From the NCBI GenBank assembly GCA_022818135.1, contig JAFMSR010000002.1, positions 40,313,759-40,377,758 of the forward strand: DNA of 64,000 nucleotides. Direction: 5' to 3'. This document shows positions 1 to 11,765 of the stretch, one piece after another. The notes under the pieces were generated by a model. That model did not search any database, had not been told where the DNA came from, and saw only the letters and a list, made by a program, of their open reading frames with translations. Source of the DNA: Saxidomus purpurata (Eukaryota > Mollusca > Bivalvia > Venerida > Veneridae). Positions within the stretch are counted from its first letter, which is position 1, and every line of letters begins with the position of its first letter. Made by a program: the position numbers and the translations under genes.

Positions 1-495
1 GGCCAGTAATGAACAAATTCAGTTGTTTACGTGATGGAACTTTTTACCAATTTAACCCCTAAAAAATTTACTTTCGTATATGAAATTCCATTTTCGTAAA
101 AATAGATATTCAATACTTTAAGTATGTTTATCTATATGGTATGTAACTTGAAGTAGATTTATAATAAATTATGGACGCATGTGCGCCTCGAACGCACGCA
201 ACGTGCGTATCATGATAGACACTTCTAATCACTAGTATTGATTAAGCCCATGGTGGCAAAACTTTACAGTATACTGCTCAGTAACGAATAAGTAGAGTTA
301 CATAATTAAATTGTTCGATAGCTTCGTTGTTATTGACATCTTATCATAGGAGGTTTATCAAAGAATGCGCATAATCATGTATTCTATTCTACATGACATG
401 AAGGTATTATCAATGAACAATATCATTAGCTGTAACTTTTTAACATTTTCGAAAATTTGACCGTGTTTTGTGAAATATTCGACGTTATTCGGCAT
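1..495. other. AT-rich sequence, no gene recognised
   Basis: I see no coding pattern, RNA gene or clear repeat here. Reading frames are short and have no recognisable product. Confidence 0.5.
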
Positions 496-620
496 CATTC
501 CTTCTGGAGCCGTCTCGGCACAATCGTAGCGCGTTCGCCTCAGGATCGAAGGGTGTAGGATTCAGGATCGTAGTGTCCCGTGTTCGATCTCCACCATAGC
601 CATGTCGGCAGTGTCCTAAA
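496..620 (+). repeat. tRNA-like (SINE-type) repeat
   Basis: The sequence contains an A-box-like stretch (GGCACAATCGTAGCGCG) followed about 50 bases later by a B-box-like GTGTTCGATCTCC, the spacing of an internal RNA polymerase III promoter. The acceptor and T stems do not pair properly, so a working tRNA is unlikely. The short minus-strand frame across it is typical of the chance frames that tRNA-derived repeats give. The tRNA-like boxes are seen; SINE status is inference. Confidence 0.35.
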
Positions 621-865
621 GCACAAATATTTCCACATAGCCTCTCTCTTTTCGAGGTTGATTCCATCTGGAATGGGTCTCGAGAGCGTTTAATCTAAGT
701 TGTAAGAACTTGTTTCGCAATCGAGACTAAATAAATTTGTATGAATTAGTTCCTTCTGCTCTTCAACCACTTTTAAACAAACCTATCCATTTGAAAAAGC
801 AAATAGTTGATATGTTTTACATTTAAGCAAACTCATATATCACCCATGTAAAAAATACTTTTTTA

Positions 866-975
866 TTAGTGAGAATAATAATAATAATGATAACAATAGT
901 AATAATAATCATCATCATCATTATAATCATCATCCTCATCTTCATCCTCATCATCATTATTATCATCATTATGTG
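866..975. repeat. AAT/ATC trinucleotide microsatellite
   Basis: Imperfect runs of AAT, ATC and related triplets. They create an artefactual Asp/Asn/Tyr-rich frame on the minus strand. Confidence 0.9.
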
Positions 976-2711
976 AATTGTACTTTATGGCAACATTCGA
1001 AACATTTAGGCTATACAATATTACAAAGGCGGAACTGACAATGTTGTTCAAAATATGGATAATGCAAATTCTTATAGTCCTGTAAAAACTCCAACCATTT
1101 CAATGACTATTGTTGATAAACTGCAATGTCCTAAAATTGGTTGACTCAAATTCAGAAGACTTGATTGATTTTCACAAAGACAGAAACTGTAGAATAAGAG
1201 CTTTGTATACAAGAACTTTAAGAATCCCAATTCTTGAAAGAGTACTGGTTTAGATGAAGACCCTGCTAGAGTTTGAAGGATGCTGAAGTCTTCATAAAAG
1301 TATCGATTACTTATAGTGTAAACATGTAAATCACAGATAATACGATATCAGATGATATGAAAATGGGCAGGTAAATTCTCTGTTGAAGAAGTATGGTAAT
1401 CTTGTGGTAGACAATTATAAACCAGTTTCTTATGTATTGTGTCTGAAGTTCGGAAAAGTATTTAGCTGAAAATAATTTATTTCTCAAATAGTAGTCCGAT
1501 TTTATAAACTCATACTGATACATGTCTTGTATATGTAATGGATCATATGAGAACTAATGATACCAAAGGATTATATACATGAATGGTCATGTAAGATTCA
1601 CAAAAAACAGTTTTTGATACAGTTTATCATTTATCTTATGTAGTAGGCTAATTCCAATGTGCCTCAAAATATTTATTGGTTTATGATTTATCTTATAGGA
1701 AATAAAAAAAACTGTTATTGGCAGCAATGTATTCTCTGAATCTAAACATGTTTTTCTGTGATGACAGCTTTGGTGAGTTTTATACGTATTAATACATTTT
1801 CCTTTTATAAAGGTAAATGGCTTCCTAATGTCAGAAAGTATGAAATTGCCGCCATGAGAAAACCCGAGGATTACGGTTGGAATATTTTAGCAATGCACGC
1901 ATATTACATACATTTTAGAGGACGATCATATAAAAGTTCTTGTCGGTTTGTTTGTAAATCACCACATTAAGAACCACCGAATAATTTTACTACAGTTTGG
2001 TATCAACACTATTTTACACTTAATACTGTAGAAGAAAAGTTGGCTGATGGGAATGATCACCATGCAGGTATCATTCGAGACTGCCAAAAAAGCAGGGTGC
2101 CCCCAAAAACGGACAGTGTGCACTTTTGGGACATATTATAACACTTGAGAATGATATAATATCCGTTAAAATTGAAAACGTTGCTTCTAGAAGATTACAG
2201 CCCCTTCATAATGAAAGTGTTCTTTTATTATGTTAAGGGATGCTTCTCCAAGGATTTTGAAATGTTTCGGAATCGTTAATATTAAATAATTATTTAATGT
2301 GGGCTACGACAAAAATGCATTAGAGGGCGGAGAGGGAAGTCAAAAAGGGCAGCAGGGGATGAAAGGACAGGGTGCTACACCCTGATAGAACATTCTCGAT
2401 AAATGGTCTGTTACATTATTATTTCTGAAGACTTTGTTTTGATTAAATGTGCTATTGAGAAAAGAAATGTTTTCCTTATAACTGGAAATTTTTTGTAAGA
2501 CAATCCAATCTCAATAAAATCATATCCTTATTTACGATCCGATTTTAATGAAATTGTAAGACAAGCATAAGTGCTTTCATGAGTAAATGCAAATTCACTC
2601 TCTGTAGTCAAGACTGTTGCAAAAATCAGCAATCAATTTAAAATTGGTTTCTCCCCTTTCTTTTTATAGAAAATCTTTATGCAAGATTTGGGGGTGTGAG
2701 CATTCCCAGAG
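976..2711. other. No gene recognised
   Basis: Only short frames are present (for example 1758-1970 plus, 1311-1523 minus), none with a recognisable domain or codon pattern. Short stretches around 1150-1260 and 2030-2130 read as possible decayed coding sequence but match nothing I know. Confidence 0.45.
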
Positions 2712-2770
2712 GTGAGTGCCTGGCGGAATAATTCACGAGGGCGAAGCCCGAGTGAATCGCAGGCACTTAC
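2712..2770. repeat. Nested palindrome / hairpin
   Basis: An outer pair GTGAGTGCCTG (2712-2722) and CAGGCACTTAC (2760-2770) is complementary at 10 of 11 positions. It encloses an inner stem ATTCAC (2731-2736) / GTGAAT (2752-2757), with GGGC/GCCC closing around a GAA loop. It is probably a short foldback or MITE remnant. Confidence 0.6.
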
Positions 2771-2959
2771 CGACGGAAGCTTCAATTCGATAAAGCACTC
2801 CAAACATAGATATTTCGATTCTAACCGATTTTTTAAACTATCGTACACACGGACCTTTTTTCAGTTCGGCGGTAATGTGTAAAACAGCATTAGTAGTAGC
2901 TGTTGGATTCACCCCTATTCGGGCAACCATTCAAATATCAAACATAACTATATTATACA

Positions 2960-2975
2960 GGGGGGGGGGGGGGGG
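2960..2975. repeat. Poly-G run
   Basis: A homopolymer of about 16 G. The length may not be reliable in an assembly. Confidence 0.85.
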
Positions 2976-5439
2976 AACATTTAGTTAATCACAATACATA
3001 AAAATAAAAAGAAACACCTGACGACATTGCAGAAGACGCAGATTCAGAACCTAACAAAGCAGCCAATCATTTAAAGCGTACCGTTAATTTGAACAGTACA
3101 ACGTTTTAACGTGGAGAATGACGTCGTGTGATACGTAAACATTTTCATTCATAGTTTTGTCTCCGGAATCAAAACATTGTATGACGTTAATCCTGAATTT
3201 CTTGGCCTTTTTCAAGGAAAACAAAGGTGAGGGTATTCTAAGGCTTACTTGACGCAATCAAAAATAATATTTAGGTTCTTAAACAAATCTTTTCATGCGA
3301 CTGAGTATATATACTGATATATTCCATTTCTATATTTTATTTTTGCGCGGGAGTAAATTAGAAAAGTCGGAAGGAGCTACTTCCATGTCCGAAACTCCGC
3401 CTACTTTTCCGAGTGCTTTAATCATATTAATGCACTCGAATTGACTATAGAAATATACCGTAGGCATATTAGAATTTGGTATATAGGTATACCAACTATG
3501 ATTTACCTGAACGATCCATGGTGCCGTTAGGTAATTACACCTACTTATAAATATTTTACTCACTGAGGGTTAATTCGAGTTGTGATTTAGAGTACAGGCT
3601 TATGTGTTGACTGATATTAACTGTATGGTCATTCAGCTTTGGGCACCAATGCTTACAGACATATTATTTTTAGTAAAAGATCGGGGAAACTATTCGTTGT
3701 CTAGAATAAACATGTTTATAAAGACACATGCTTATATTGATGTCTCCAAATTGTTATGTTATTTTTCGACTGATATGTTTCAGATATGAAAAATGTTTAA
3801 TGTTATGTTGTAATATGATTTATGTTAGTTTAAACACTATTTATTCGTTCATAAAAGCATTAACCAATACAATTACATTTATAAACAGCATCAAGGATTT
3901 AGGAGAAAGCTAAACAGCTTATATGAATCTCTTTCCTATTATTTATGCTATGGCAATACATTCTGTATTTGATTCTTGTATGGAAATGAAATGGATATGA
4001 TGAATGATGTAAGATTTAGAAACATTGTAAGCTTGTCCAAGTGTCCAAGGCATACTAGATATGTATAATGCAAATGTGTTGTTCTTCTTTGAAGTATGGG
4101 TACAATGATCTTTAGGTTTAACGAACTAGTTTTTCCCAATATCAGTATGGCTGCATGTATATGTCTACAAAATCTACCACAGAAAAAAAAGAATCCTGTA
4201 TTAGCGGATCGTATCAAAACTGGACGGCTAGTTGAAAAAGTTATCAAATTCATTTCTACGAACGTCTGTTGTGTAATAGTTAGATGACACAATGTGACAT
4301 TGTTAAAACGATTGTTATAGGGAACGAAGTGTGAGATTTATTCGGGTCGGCAAAAATGTAAAAAAAAGCGGAAACTATCAGTCGCTGTTTCAAAAATGTT
4401 TGCATATGGGCCTTGAAGTAAACTTATATGGAAAATATAATTCTTAGGCTATTTATGCAATAGGTTTTAATAAATATGCATTATCCTAGATAAAGTAATT
4501 GATCGATGTATAAACGGTTTTGTTTACTTTGTTATTGATATATAGTATAACTAAAATGCACTGTTTGGGTCCCAGCTACGCCATATCACCTGTGTATAAA
4601 AACGACAAATTCCTTGCCAGATTGTTGTTAAACATTTACGAACTTCATAATAATAACTCATTTGCGTATTTCGTGATGCTTATTTTCATGCACGTCTGCT
4701 CGAACTCTTATCTGGATTTAAATCAGACTTTTCATCAGTGTCAGTGTGCATATAATAATTCGGGGTCAAGATCACAGGGGCCTGTTAATTGAAATTGTGT
4801 CCGAATCGTGATCAAAGGTCAAGGTCAAGCCAACAATGTCATGCTTACAAAACATTTTTTCCATGCTACATCTCTAAAACATTTTCATGTACTGTTAATT
4901 CAAACTAGGCATCAATATGTGCATCGATAGTATGTGTAGTTATGCATACATTGTATTGCAATTTGCAGTTATCAGGTCAATTGTCAATGTCCCTAAGGAA
5001 CATAAATAAGATAAATGTTGTGCAATCGTCATCTGTCAATCCGCGAACAGGATTTTGATCAACTTTACGCGAAGAATCGCGATCAACATAAAAAGTGTAG
5101 TTATGTATATTTTAATTTGGGATGACTAGATCAAGGTCAGTCTGTTGATAGAAAATGTTATCAAATCTTCTGCTTACTTTTGATGAGCGAAAACTTTGCA
5201 TATGATGATTGAACGTTCAAGGTCATAGAATCAGTTTTGTATGTTTCTCGTCAAGTGTTTTACTCCCTCTTAATTACACACAACTACCATCGTGTTGTCC
5301 CTAGTTTTTTATACCAGTCATTTCATGAAATTGATGTGATTTTTATTGATTTTTTCAACTTCGTTGTAGACATTTAAGTAGATTTTAATGCTTTTTTTCA
5401 AAAGCGTGTGTGAAGCTAGATCGGTCACCGGTCATCGGC
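2976..5439. other. No gene recognised
   Basis: Several short frames (3330-3563 minus, 3948-4292 minus, 4520-4792 plus) lack a recognisable domain. From about 4790 to 5240 the sequence has repeated TCAAGGTCA-type phrases typical of decayed dispersed repeats in mollusc genomes, but I cannot delimit a unit. Confidence 0.45.
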
Positions 5440-6960
5440 AATCGAATGTGTATCGCGAATGTATACTTATTTTGTTTACTCGACATTTGCTAAGCTGAAC
5501 ATTCGGCTTAAATAGTAAAAATGAATGTTATCAGGAAGTCTATTTGAACACTGACTTCAGTTCGGCATTTATATTTACAAAGCCAAAGACTAATGTTCAG
5601 CTGCAATATCTAATTGAACAGACACATAGCTTTAGTTGCACTTTTTGATGTCGAGCTGCCATGTTCAGATGCTCGAAACTAATTTATTAAAAAAGTCGAT
5701 CTCAATGTCGAACTGCGATGTTCAGCTGAATATTAGTATTCGTTATAGCTCGTTTACAACATAGGTCAGTCTCATTAACGAGCTGCAATGTTCACCTGAA
5801 CATTCGATTTAGCTTGACATTTGTTTACAAAATAGGTCAGTCTCAATGCCGAGCTTCAATGTTCAGGTGAACATTCTTTTTGACTCGACATTCGTTTACA
5901 ATATAGGTCGACATATATTTACAAAATAAGTGTATCTCAATGTAGAGCTTCAATGTTCAGCTTGACATCCGTTTTGACTCGACATTCGTTTACAATATAG
6001 GTTAATCGCAATGCCTAACTGCTGTGTTCAGCTGATCTTTCGTTTAAGCTCGACAGTTCGTTTACGATATAGGCCAATCTCAATGTTGAGCTGCATTGTT
6101 TGACTGACCATTCGTTTACAGTATAGGCCAATCTCAATGTCGAGCCGCAATGTTTGGCCTCTGCTCGACAGTTTCATATAGGTCAATCTAAATGTCAAGC
6201 TGCAATGTTCACCTGACAAGCGTTCATAAAATAAATCAACCGCAATGTCGAGCTTCAACGTTCAGCTGAACAATCGTTCTAGCTCGACATTTCGTTTACT
6301 GCGTACGTTAGATTATCTGAATGTTAATCAGTGATGTTCAGATAAACTTTCATTCTAGCTCGCAATCATTCACAAAACAAATCAACTGCAATGTCGAACT
6401 GCACTGTTCACCTATAAATTCGATCTAGCTCGTCATTTGATTATTAAATTAGACATTTTCAATGCCGATCTGCAATTTTCAGCTGTACCTTCGTTCTAGC
6501 TCTACATTCGTTTTTAAAAGAGTCAATCTCAATGTCTAGCTGCAATGTTCAGCTGCACATCCGATCTAGCTCGACATTTGTTTCTATAAAATATCGTTCT
6601 CAATTTTATTGTGGTAGACTAATTCAAACACGAATGTTAAGCTGAACATTGCATTGAGAATGTTTAACGTACACACCAAATGTCGAGCTAGATCTAATAA
6701 TCAGCTGAACATTGAAGCTTGACTTTTTAACCAATGGCGAGCTAAAACAAATGTTTAATGTTTAGCTGAACATTGCAGATCGACATTGAGAATGTCTAGC
6801 GGATTAGCTGAATGTCGAGCTAGAGCAAATGTTCAACTGACCACTGTAGCTAAACTTTGAGATTTTCTTCTGTAAAAAAATCAAATGTGTAGCTAGATCA
6901 AATGATCAGCTGATTATTGCTGCTCAACATTGAAATTGACTTATTCAATAAACGAATATC
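5440..6960. repeat. Tandem array of ~70-bp unit with inverted arm
   Basis: A diverged unit of about 70 bases is repeated, with hallmark phrases CTCAATGTCGAGCTGCAATG, TTCAGCTGAACATTCG and TAGCTCGACATTCGTTTAC. Spacing between successive CTCAATG-like phrases is about 70-73 bases where measured (for example 5770 to 5841, 6005 to 6078), with some shorter or longer units. From about 6615 the same phrases appear as reverse complements (GCTGAACATTGC, AATGTCGAGCTAGA, GACATTGAGAATG), so the array ends in an inverted arm. No coding role is seen. Confidence 0.8.
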
Positions 6961-7616
6961 AATAATTATGCCGGCGTCATGCTGAATCTTAGGATTTTCC
7001 GCCGATAGTAGAAGCCGAATTTGGCAGATTTCGGTGTATAAATACTGGAGTCATTGTCAGTTAAGGGAAAACAGATTTTAGGTTTTTGGGGAAAATTATT
7101 GTATTGCAGATAAATTTAGGTATTATGATACATTTGAAATAGAGTCTATAGAGAATACTAGTTGTTTGCAGATTTTATTTAGGTAAATAAATACATGTAT
7201 TTGTGAAATTGATACAAACTGGCGTTACATAAAATTGATAGTTAATCACTTACATTCTATTAGATGATAGTGTTGAAATAAATGTTGAAAGTGTATATTC
7301 AATAACAAGAGTGGAACTGAACTTGTGTTCTTCTTATTATTCTAAATTGTTTTATGGCCAATTTGTCTGCTGATAAACGCTACCATTATATTCTATTGAA
7401 CACATTCATATGATCGCAACAACATTTTTGGCTGCGGTAAAATAGAAATAAAGCATCAACAAAGAGTCGCAACATTTCTTTTAGATTAATAAGTATAGGA
7501 TACACTGATCTGTAAATTAAAAAATATATATATATAACTTGCATCAACTGTTTTGGGTTTGTTCTCATTTTGTTTTTATATTTTTCTGCAAAATATTTTG
7601 CAATGGAGAGAGAAAT
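6961..7616 (+). other. Leader region upstream of retroelement; possible LTR remnant
   Basis: This stretch lies between the inverted array and the first gag-like reading. A TATA-like TGTATAAATACTGG occurs near 7036, which could be an old LTR promoter. I could not find a matching copy downstream of the element, so LTR status is unproven. Confidence 0.25.
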
Positions 7617-8064
7617 GGTGCTGTCACGGCAAAGAGCTAATGAAGAGGATCCAAACGAAACTGTGAATGCGACACAAAATAGAGGTCCAGAAAGACAATC
7701 GTAAGACATGAAATTTAAGACATGGAAATGTCTAACATATAGAGTTCATAGGGTCAAATGATAATGACCAAGTGGATAAAAATATTCATGAGGGGCAAAT
7801 ATCAGGCTCGTCATCTTATATGAACAGAGGTGATATAATGGTACAAAATGGGCATGTTCAAGAACAAAATAAAGACATGATTGCAGCAATTCAAAATATT
7901 GGTGCAAAATGGACTAACCTTGAGAGCTCATTGGTAAATTAAGAATTAACAAATACATTACAAGATTTTAATAAGCAAGGTAGCAAATGGGCACATACAT
8001 ACATCACAAAATATAGTGAGAGTGACTCTGACTCAGATAATTATCAGTCCCAATAAAAAGGAGA

Positions 8065-8960
8065 AATAAAAGTAGTCCAAAGTTACCCTATTTTACAGGC
8101 AAAGAATCATGGAAAGTATGGTTCAAAAGGTTTGAAGATGTTGCTTACTGGCAAAGTTGGTCGCCTGGAGAAAAATTAGATAAGCTACTGCAAAGACTGG
8201 AAGGTGTAGCTGGAGAGTTTGTATATGGTCAGTTATTACATGAATCTATGTCAAATTATAGGTCATTATTCAAACAACTCACAAATAGATTCAGAGTTGT
8301 GGAAACGTTTGGGTAGGTACAATTCAGTCACAGAGATCGGAAAAAGGGGAAACGGTAGAAGAATATGCTGCTGAACTTAAACTAGATGGTCAGTAAAACA
8401 CTTGTGTCGCCCTCTTGCACTTTGTCAGAATAACCAATAATTTCGTGACAAAACATGGGACAAAAGTTTAATATGACCTTGAAATACAAACTTTAGCGGC
8501 ATCACGACCCGTTTGACATAAGCAATGCAATTTGAAAGTTTGATGAAGAAATATTAATAAATGGCAAAGTTATAGCCAACGTGAAGTTTTCGTGACTAAA
8601 TATATTACAAAAAGGGGCATAACTTTGTCAAATTTGACCTCGACCTACAAAATTTGGCTGCTTCACGAGCCTTTTGTCATAAGCAATACAATTGTTAAGT
8701 TTGATGAAGAAATCTTAAAAAATGGCAAAGAAAGTTGAAGCCAACGTTAATTTTTGTGACGGACTGACATTGGGCGAAAGGGCGACACAAAAACTATATG
8801 ACAAAGCAAATGTAAAAAGAGACAAACAAACAAGATAAAAACCCTTACTAAGAAGATTTTTAGATGGACTGATATATTATTAAGCTCCTTTTCATGTTCA
8901 TTAAAGAACCAAAAGATAAAGATGATTCCGTTTACTACTTTAGTCCGTTTGTTTTATAGC
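8065..8960 (+). pseudogene. gag-like region of the Ty3/gypsy remnant, interrupted
   Basis: The plus strand reads as a retrotransposon capsid-type segment, with phrases such as LPYFTGKESWKVWFKRFED (near 8085), KLLQRLEGVAGEF and LTNRFRVVETFG. A frame change near 8315 is followed by a stretch ending EEYAAELK. That frame resumes only after the inserted element, with LYDKANVKRDKQTR from about 8796. A Gln/Asn/Lys-rich tail runs on to about 9560. I see no CCHC zinc knuckle. Stops and shifts exclude a working protein. Confidence 0.65.
8402..8790. mobile_element. MITE-like element nested in the gag region
   Basis: The ends are inverted copies of each other: TTGTGTCGCCCT at 8402 and the reverse complement AGGGCGACACAA ending at 8790. 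Inside are two direct copies of a roughly 150-base segment, each with CATAAGCAAT.CAATT, AGTTTGATGAAGAAAT and AATGGCAAAG phrases and each ending in GTGAC. The surrounding gag reading (…AELK / LYDKA…) is split by it. A possible AAACT target duplication (left copy about 8379) is not clean because extra bases separate it from the terminal repeat. No transposase is present, so it is non-autonomous. Confidence 0.65.
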
Positions 8961-9689
8961 GACAAAACGTAAAATCACAGTTACTCGATGATAAGGCTAG
9001 GTATCTGTATGGGGTTGACAGTGATGATAGTGAAATTGAAAATGAAATTGCTAGAGTAGCACCTGCTAAAAAAGCACGAGTAATACAAAAAGATAACACA
9101 CAACTTGTTCCACCACTTAGTAAAGAAATGAACGGTATGGAAAAATCAAGAGAAATTGAACGTCCTGAATTACAGGCACAAACTAATACAATAACACAAA
9201 CGCAGCATGCACAATACAAAAACAGTCAATATAATGCTCAAGATAACAAGCAAGGGTATAAAGCTAATCAAAACAGACTCCTTTTTTGTTGCTAAGACCC
9301 GTCTCACATGAAGAGAAACTATCCCAAGTTACTAGAAATGCAAGGTCACAGACAAAACACAAATATGGGTCAAGTCAAAATCAAGCCCAAAGTCAAGACT
9401 ATCAGCGAAACCAAGCCGAAAAACAGGGCCTACGCCAGAGACGTACACGGTATCAAAGGCACGGTCAATATCAAAGCCACTGACAAGCTCAAAACTATGC
9501 CCAGGGTTAAGGTCAAGACAATGTTAAAGGTCAAGGTCAAACAAATCAAGGTTTAAACAAACTGGGACTAACTCCGACGGCCTAGAGGCAGTCCGAAATG
9601 AACAAGGCCAAAATAAAAGTTAGTTTTAACTCTGTCAGAAGAGGTTTTCCCATATCTAAAAGTATATATTGGGAACATTTGAGAATATT

Positions 9690-10740
9690 CCGATCAATTC
9701 TGTGTTAGATAAAGGGGCAGAAAACACACATGCTACGAATTAGATGATAAAATATCACATGTAGATGTAATTATAGAAGCATCAGACAGCTTCAAAGAAA
9801 AGCACCGAATAATGTTAGCCTCTACATAAGCAGACATTAATAGTGCCCCCACAATCAGAGTAAGAATACTGAAACTATTTCCTACAGATGTATCATTTAA
9901 ACAAGACACGGTAATTAATTGGACATGCAGAAATCATTACTTATGAGCCCGTGCCATTGTCAGACAGTGATAAGTGTGTAGATGAAAGCTTTTATTCGGT
10001 CAGACTATTACAATTTGACCGTTTAAATGACAACACGATCAACAGAAGTTTAAAAAATACTAACAAGTTAACAGTACTGCCATGCAGTGTTAAGAAACAG
10101 ACTGAACGAATACCAGGTCGCTTACGAACGCTGTTTACTGAATCAATAGTAAGAAAAACTTTGTTACAAAAGCAAGAACTTGCTAGAATACTCATTGAGT
10201 ATGAACACGTGTTCTCAAAAGATAAAAATGAGTTGGGCCTTACAAATATAGCCAAACATGAAATAGATACTGGAAATGCGAAACCAGTTAAGCAACCTTT
10301 TCAGCGCGTACCTATGCCGTTCGAAAAAGATTAAAAGAAAGCTACAGACAAATTACTTGTTCAAGGTGCTATAAGGCCGTCATACAGTCCTTGGACTTCG
10401 CCGCTAGCCCTAGTTAAAAAGAAAAATGGTCAAATCAGACCATGCGTCGATTATAGGTTATTAAACAAAGTAACAAAAGTAGATGCATTCCCTATTCCGA
10501 AAGTTGATGAATGCATGGATTCGGTTGACGGTGCAAAAATATTTTGTACAGGTTATCACCAAGTCCCACGTTGTGAAAATGATATTCCAAAGAGTGCATT
10601 CACATCAAAGTATGTGTTGTATGCCATTTTGGTTTGACTAAAAGCGGAGCCACATTTTAAAGAGTTATGGAACTTGCTCTTAAAGGTCTTCGGTGGCTCT
10701 CACACATGGTTTTCTATGATGCTTTACAAGTACTTGATGG
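9690..10740 (+). pseudogene. pol-like region: protease and partial reverse transcriptase
   Basis: A protease-like site reads LDKGAENT near 9704, where the family normally has Asp-Thr/Ser-Gly, so the catalytic triplet is altered. An open stretch (9951-10331) contains the linker typical of Ty3/gypsy pol (YEHVFSKDKNELG, HEIDTGNAKPVKQPF). After a stop and a shift of frame, reverse transcriptase motifs follow: SPLALVKKKNGQIRPCVDYR (about 10390-10455), LLNKVTKVDAFPIPK, then a degraded stretch and a last RVMELALKGLRW near 10665. The YxDD catalytic box is not intact. Truncation follows. Confidence 0.7.
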
Positions 10741-11094
10741 TGTCTGGTGATACCGGTATGTTTTGTTTTACATTGGAATGAGTCATTTCGAAAACTGATA
10801 AAGTTTAAAGACTTTTGTAGGTCCAATGTATAGAAACCACGTGTGTTCCTCGAATAAAGGTCTCTTCACGGTAAACGCCAGACCAAACAGTCATATACAT
10901 TTTGTCTTTTATCAGCTGATTTATTTGGACATTTTCACCCGTAAATATTGTATTGAATTGCGCGCAGTGTCCCGACAACCTTTCACACGATTTTTGCAGG
11001 ACGTTATCGATTTTATTCACGTTTGATTACTTTACTTCGTCCTCTATGGAACGCCACAGCTGTCTGATGTTGTCATATTTCTTTTTGTATTGTC
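10741..11094. other. No gene recognised
   Basis: The region lies between the retroelement remnant and the 147-bp array. The frames on both strands across 10805-11026 overlap and have no recognisable content. Confidence 0.5.
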
Positions 11095-11765
11095 CACCCC
11101 TTGTCTTATCATGTCAAATTGTTGCGTGATTATGTCAGGAAGAAGTGTCATCATGTCCACGAATCATGTTATATTGTCTATACAGCATGTGATTATGTCA
11201 AATAGCCGTGTTGACTTGTCAATGTGTGGTGTTGACTTGTCCACTATGCGTCTTATTAAGTCAAACAAAGGTGTTATTATGTTAAAAGGGTGTGTTATCA
11301 TGTTCACTAATCATGTTATCTTGTCTATAAAGCGTGTGATTATGTCAAATGGCCGTGTTGATTTGTCAGTGTGTGGTGTTGATTTGTCCACTATGCGTCT
11401 TATTATGTCAAACAAACGTGTCATTATGTTAAAAGAGCGTGTTATCATGTCCACTAATCATGTGATCTTGTCTATACAGCGTGTGATTATGTCAAATAGC
11501 CGTGTTGATTTGTCAATATGTGGTGTTGACTTGTCCACTATGCGTCTTATTATGTCAAAAAACGTGTCGTTATGTTAAAAGGACGTGTTATCATGTCCAC
11601 TAATCATGTGATCTTGTCTATACAGCGTGTGATTATGTCAAAAGGCCGTGTTGATTTGTCAATATGTGTTGTTCACATGATTACATGATTAGTTCACATA
11701 ATAAGACGCATTGTGGACAAGTCAACACCACAGATTAACAAATCAACACTGCCATTTGACATAAT
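11095..11765. repeat. 147-bp higher-order tandem repeat (7 x 21 bp) with inverted tail
   Basis: The base unit is 21 bases of the form GTGTTATTATGTC plus eight variable bases. Seven distinct 21-mers make a 147-base higher-order unit: the phrase C[CT]AC.AATCATG starts at 11157 (ccacgaatcatg variant), 11304, 11451 and 11597, giving steps of 147, 147 and 146. Both periods are multiples of three, so a plus-strand frame stays open from 11090 to 11578 and shows heptads such as VIMSTNH, VDLSTMR, LIMSNKR. From about 11670 to 11760 the repeat runs in reverse complement. The open frame is best explained by the period, not by selection on a protein. Confidence 0.9.

Larger units (their letters stand above)
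7617..10740 (+). mobile_element. Degenerate Ty3/gypsy-like LTR retrotransposon remnant
   Basis: A gag-like region, a damaged protease region and part of the reverse transcriptase follow one another in the plus direction, in the order expected of a Metaviridae (Ty3/gypsy) element. The frames are broken by stops and shifts, an unrelated MITE sits inside gag, no RNase H or integrase follows, and no flanking LTR pair is recognised. It is therefore a dead, 3'-truncated copy. Its inverted-array neighbour upstream and tandem-array neighbour downstream suggest a repeat-nesting zone rather than a gene-bearing interval. Confidence 0.75.

Noticed and set aside
496..620. Possible intact tRNA gene
   Set aside because: A and B boxes are present, but acceptor and T stems do not pair.
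866..1051. Asp/Tyr-rich minus-strand frame
   Set aside because: It translates a trinucleotide microsatellite.
11090..11578. 162-codon plus-strand frame with heptad-like repeats
   Set aside because: Openness follows from the 21/147-bp period; the inverted tail and lack of any recognisable protein argue against a gene.
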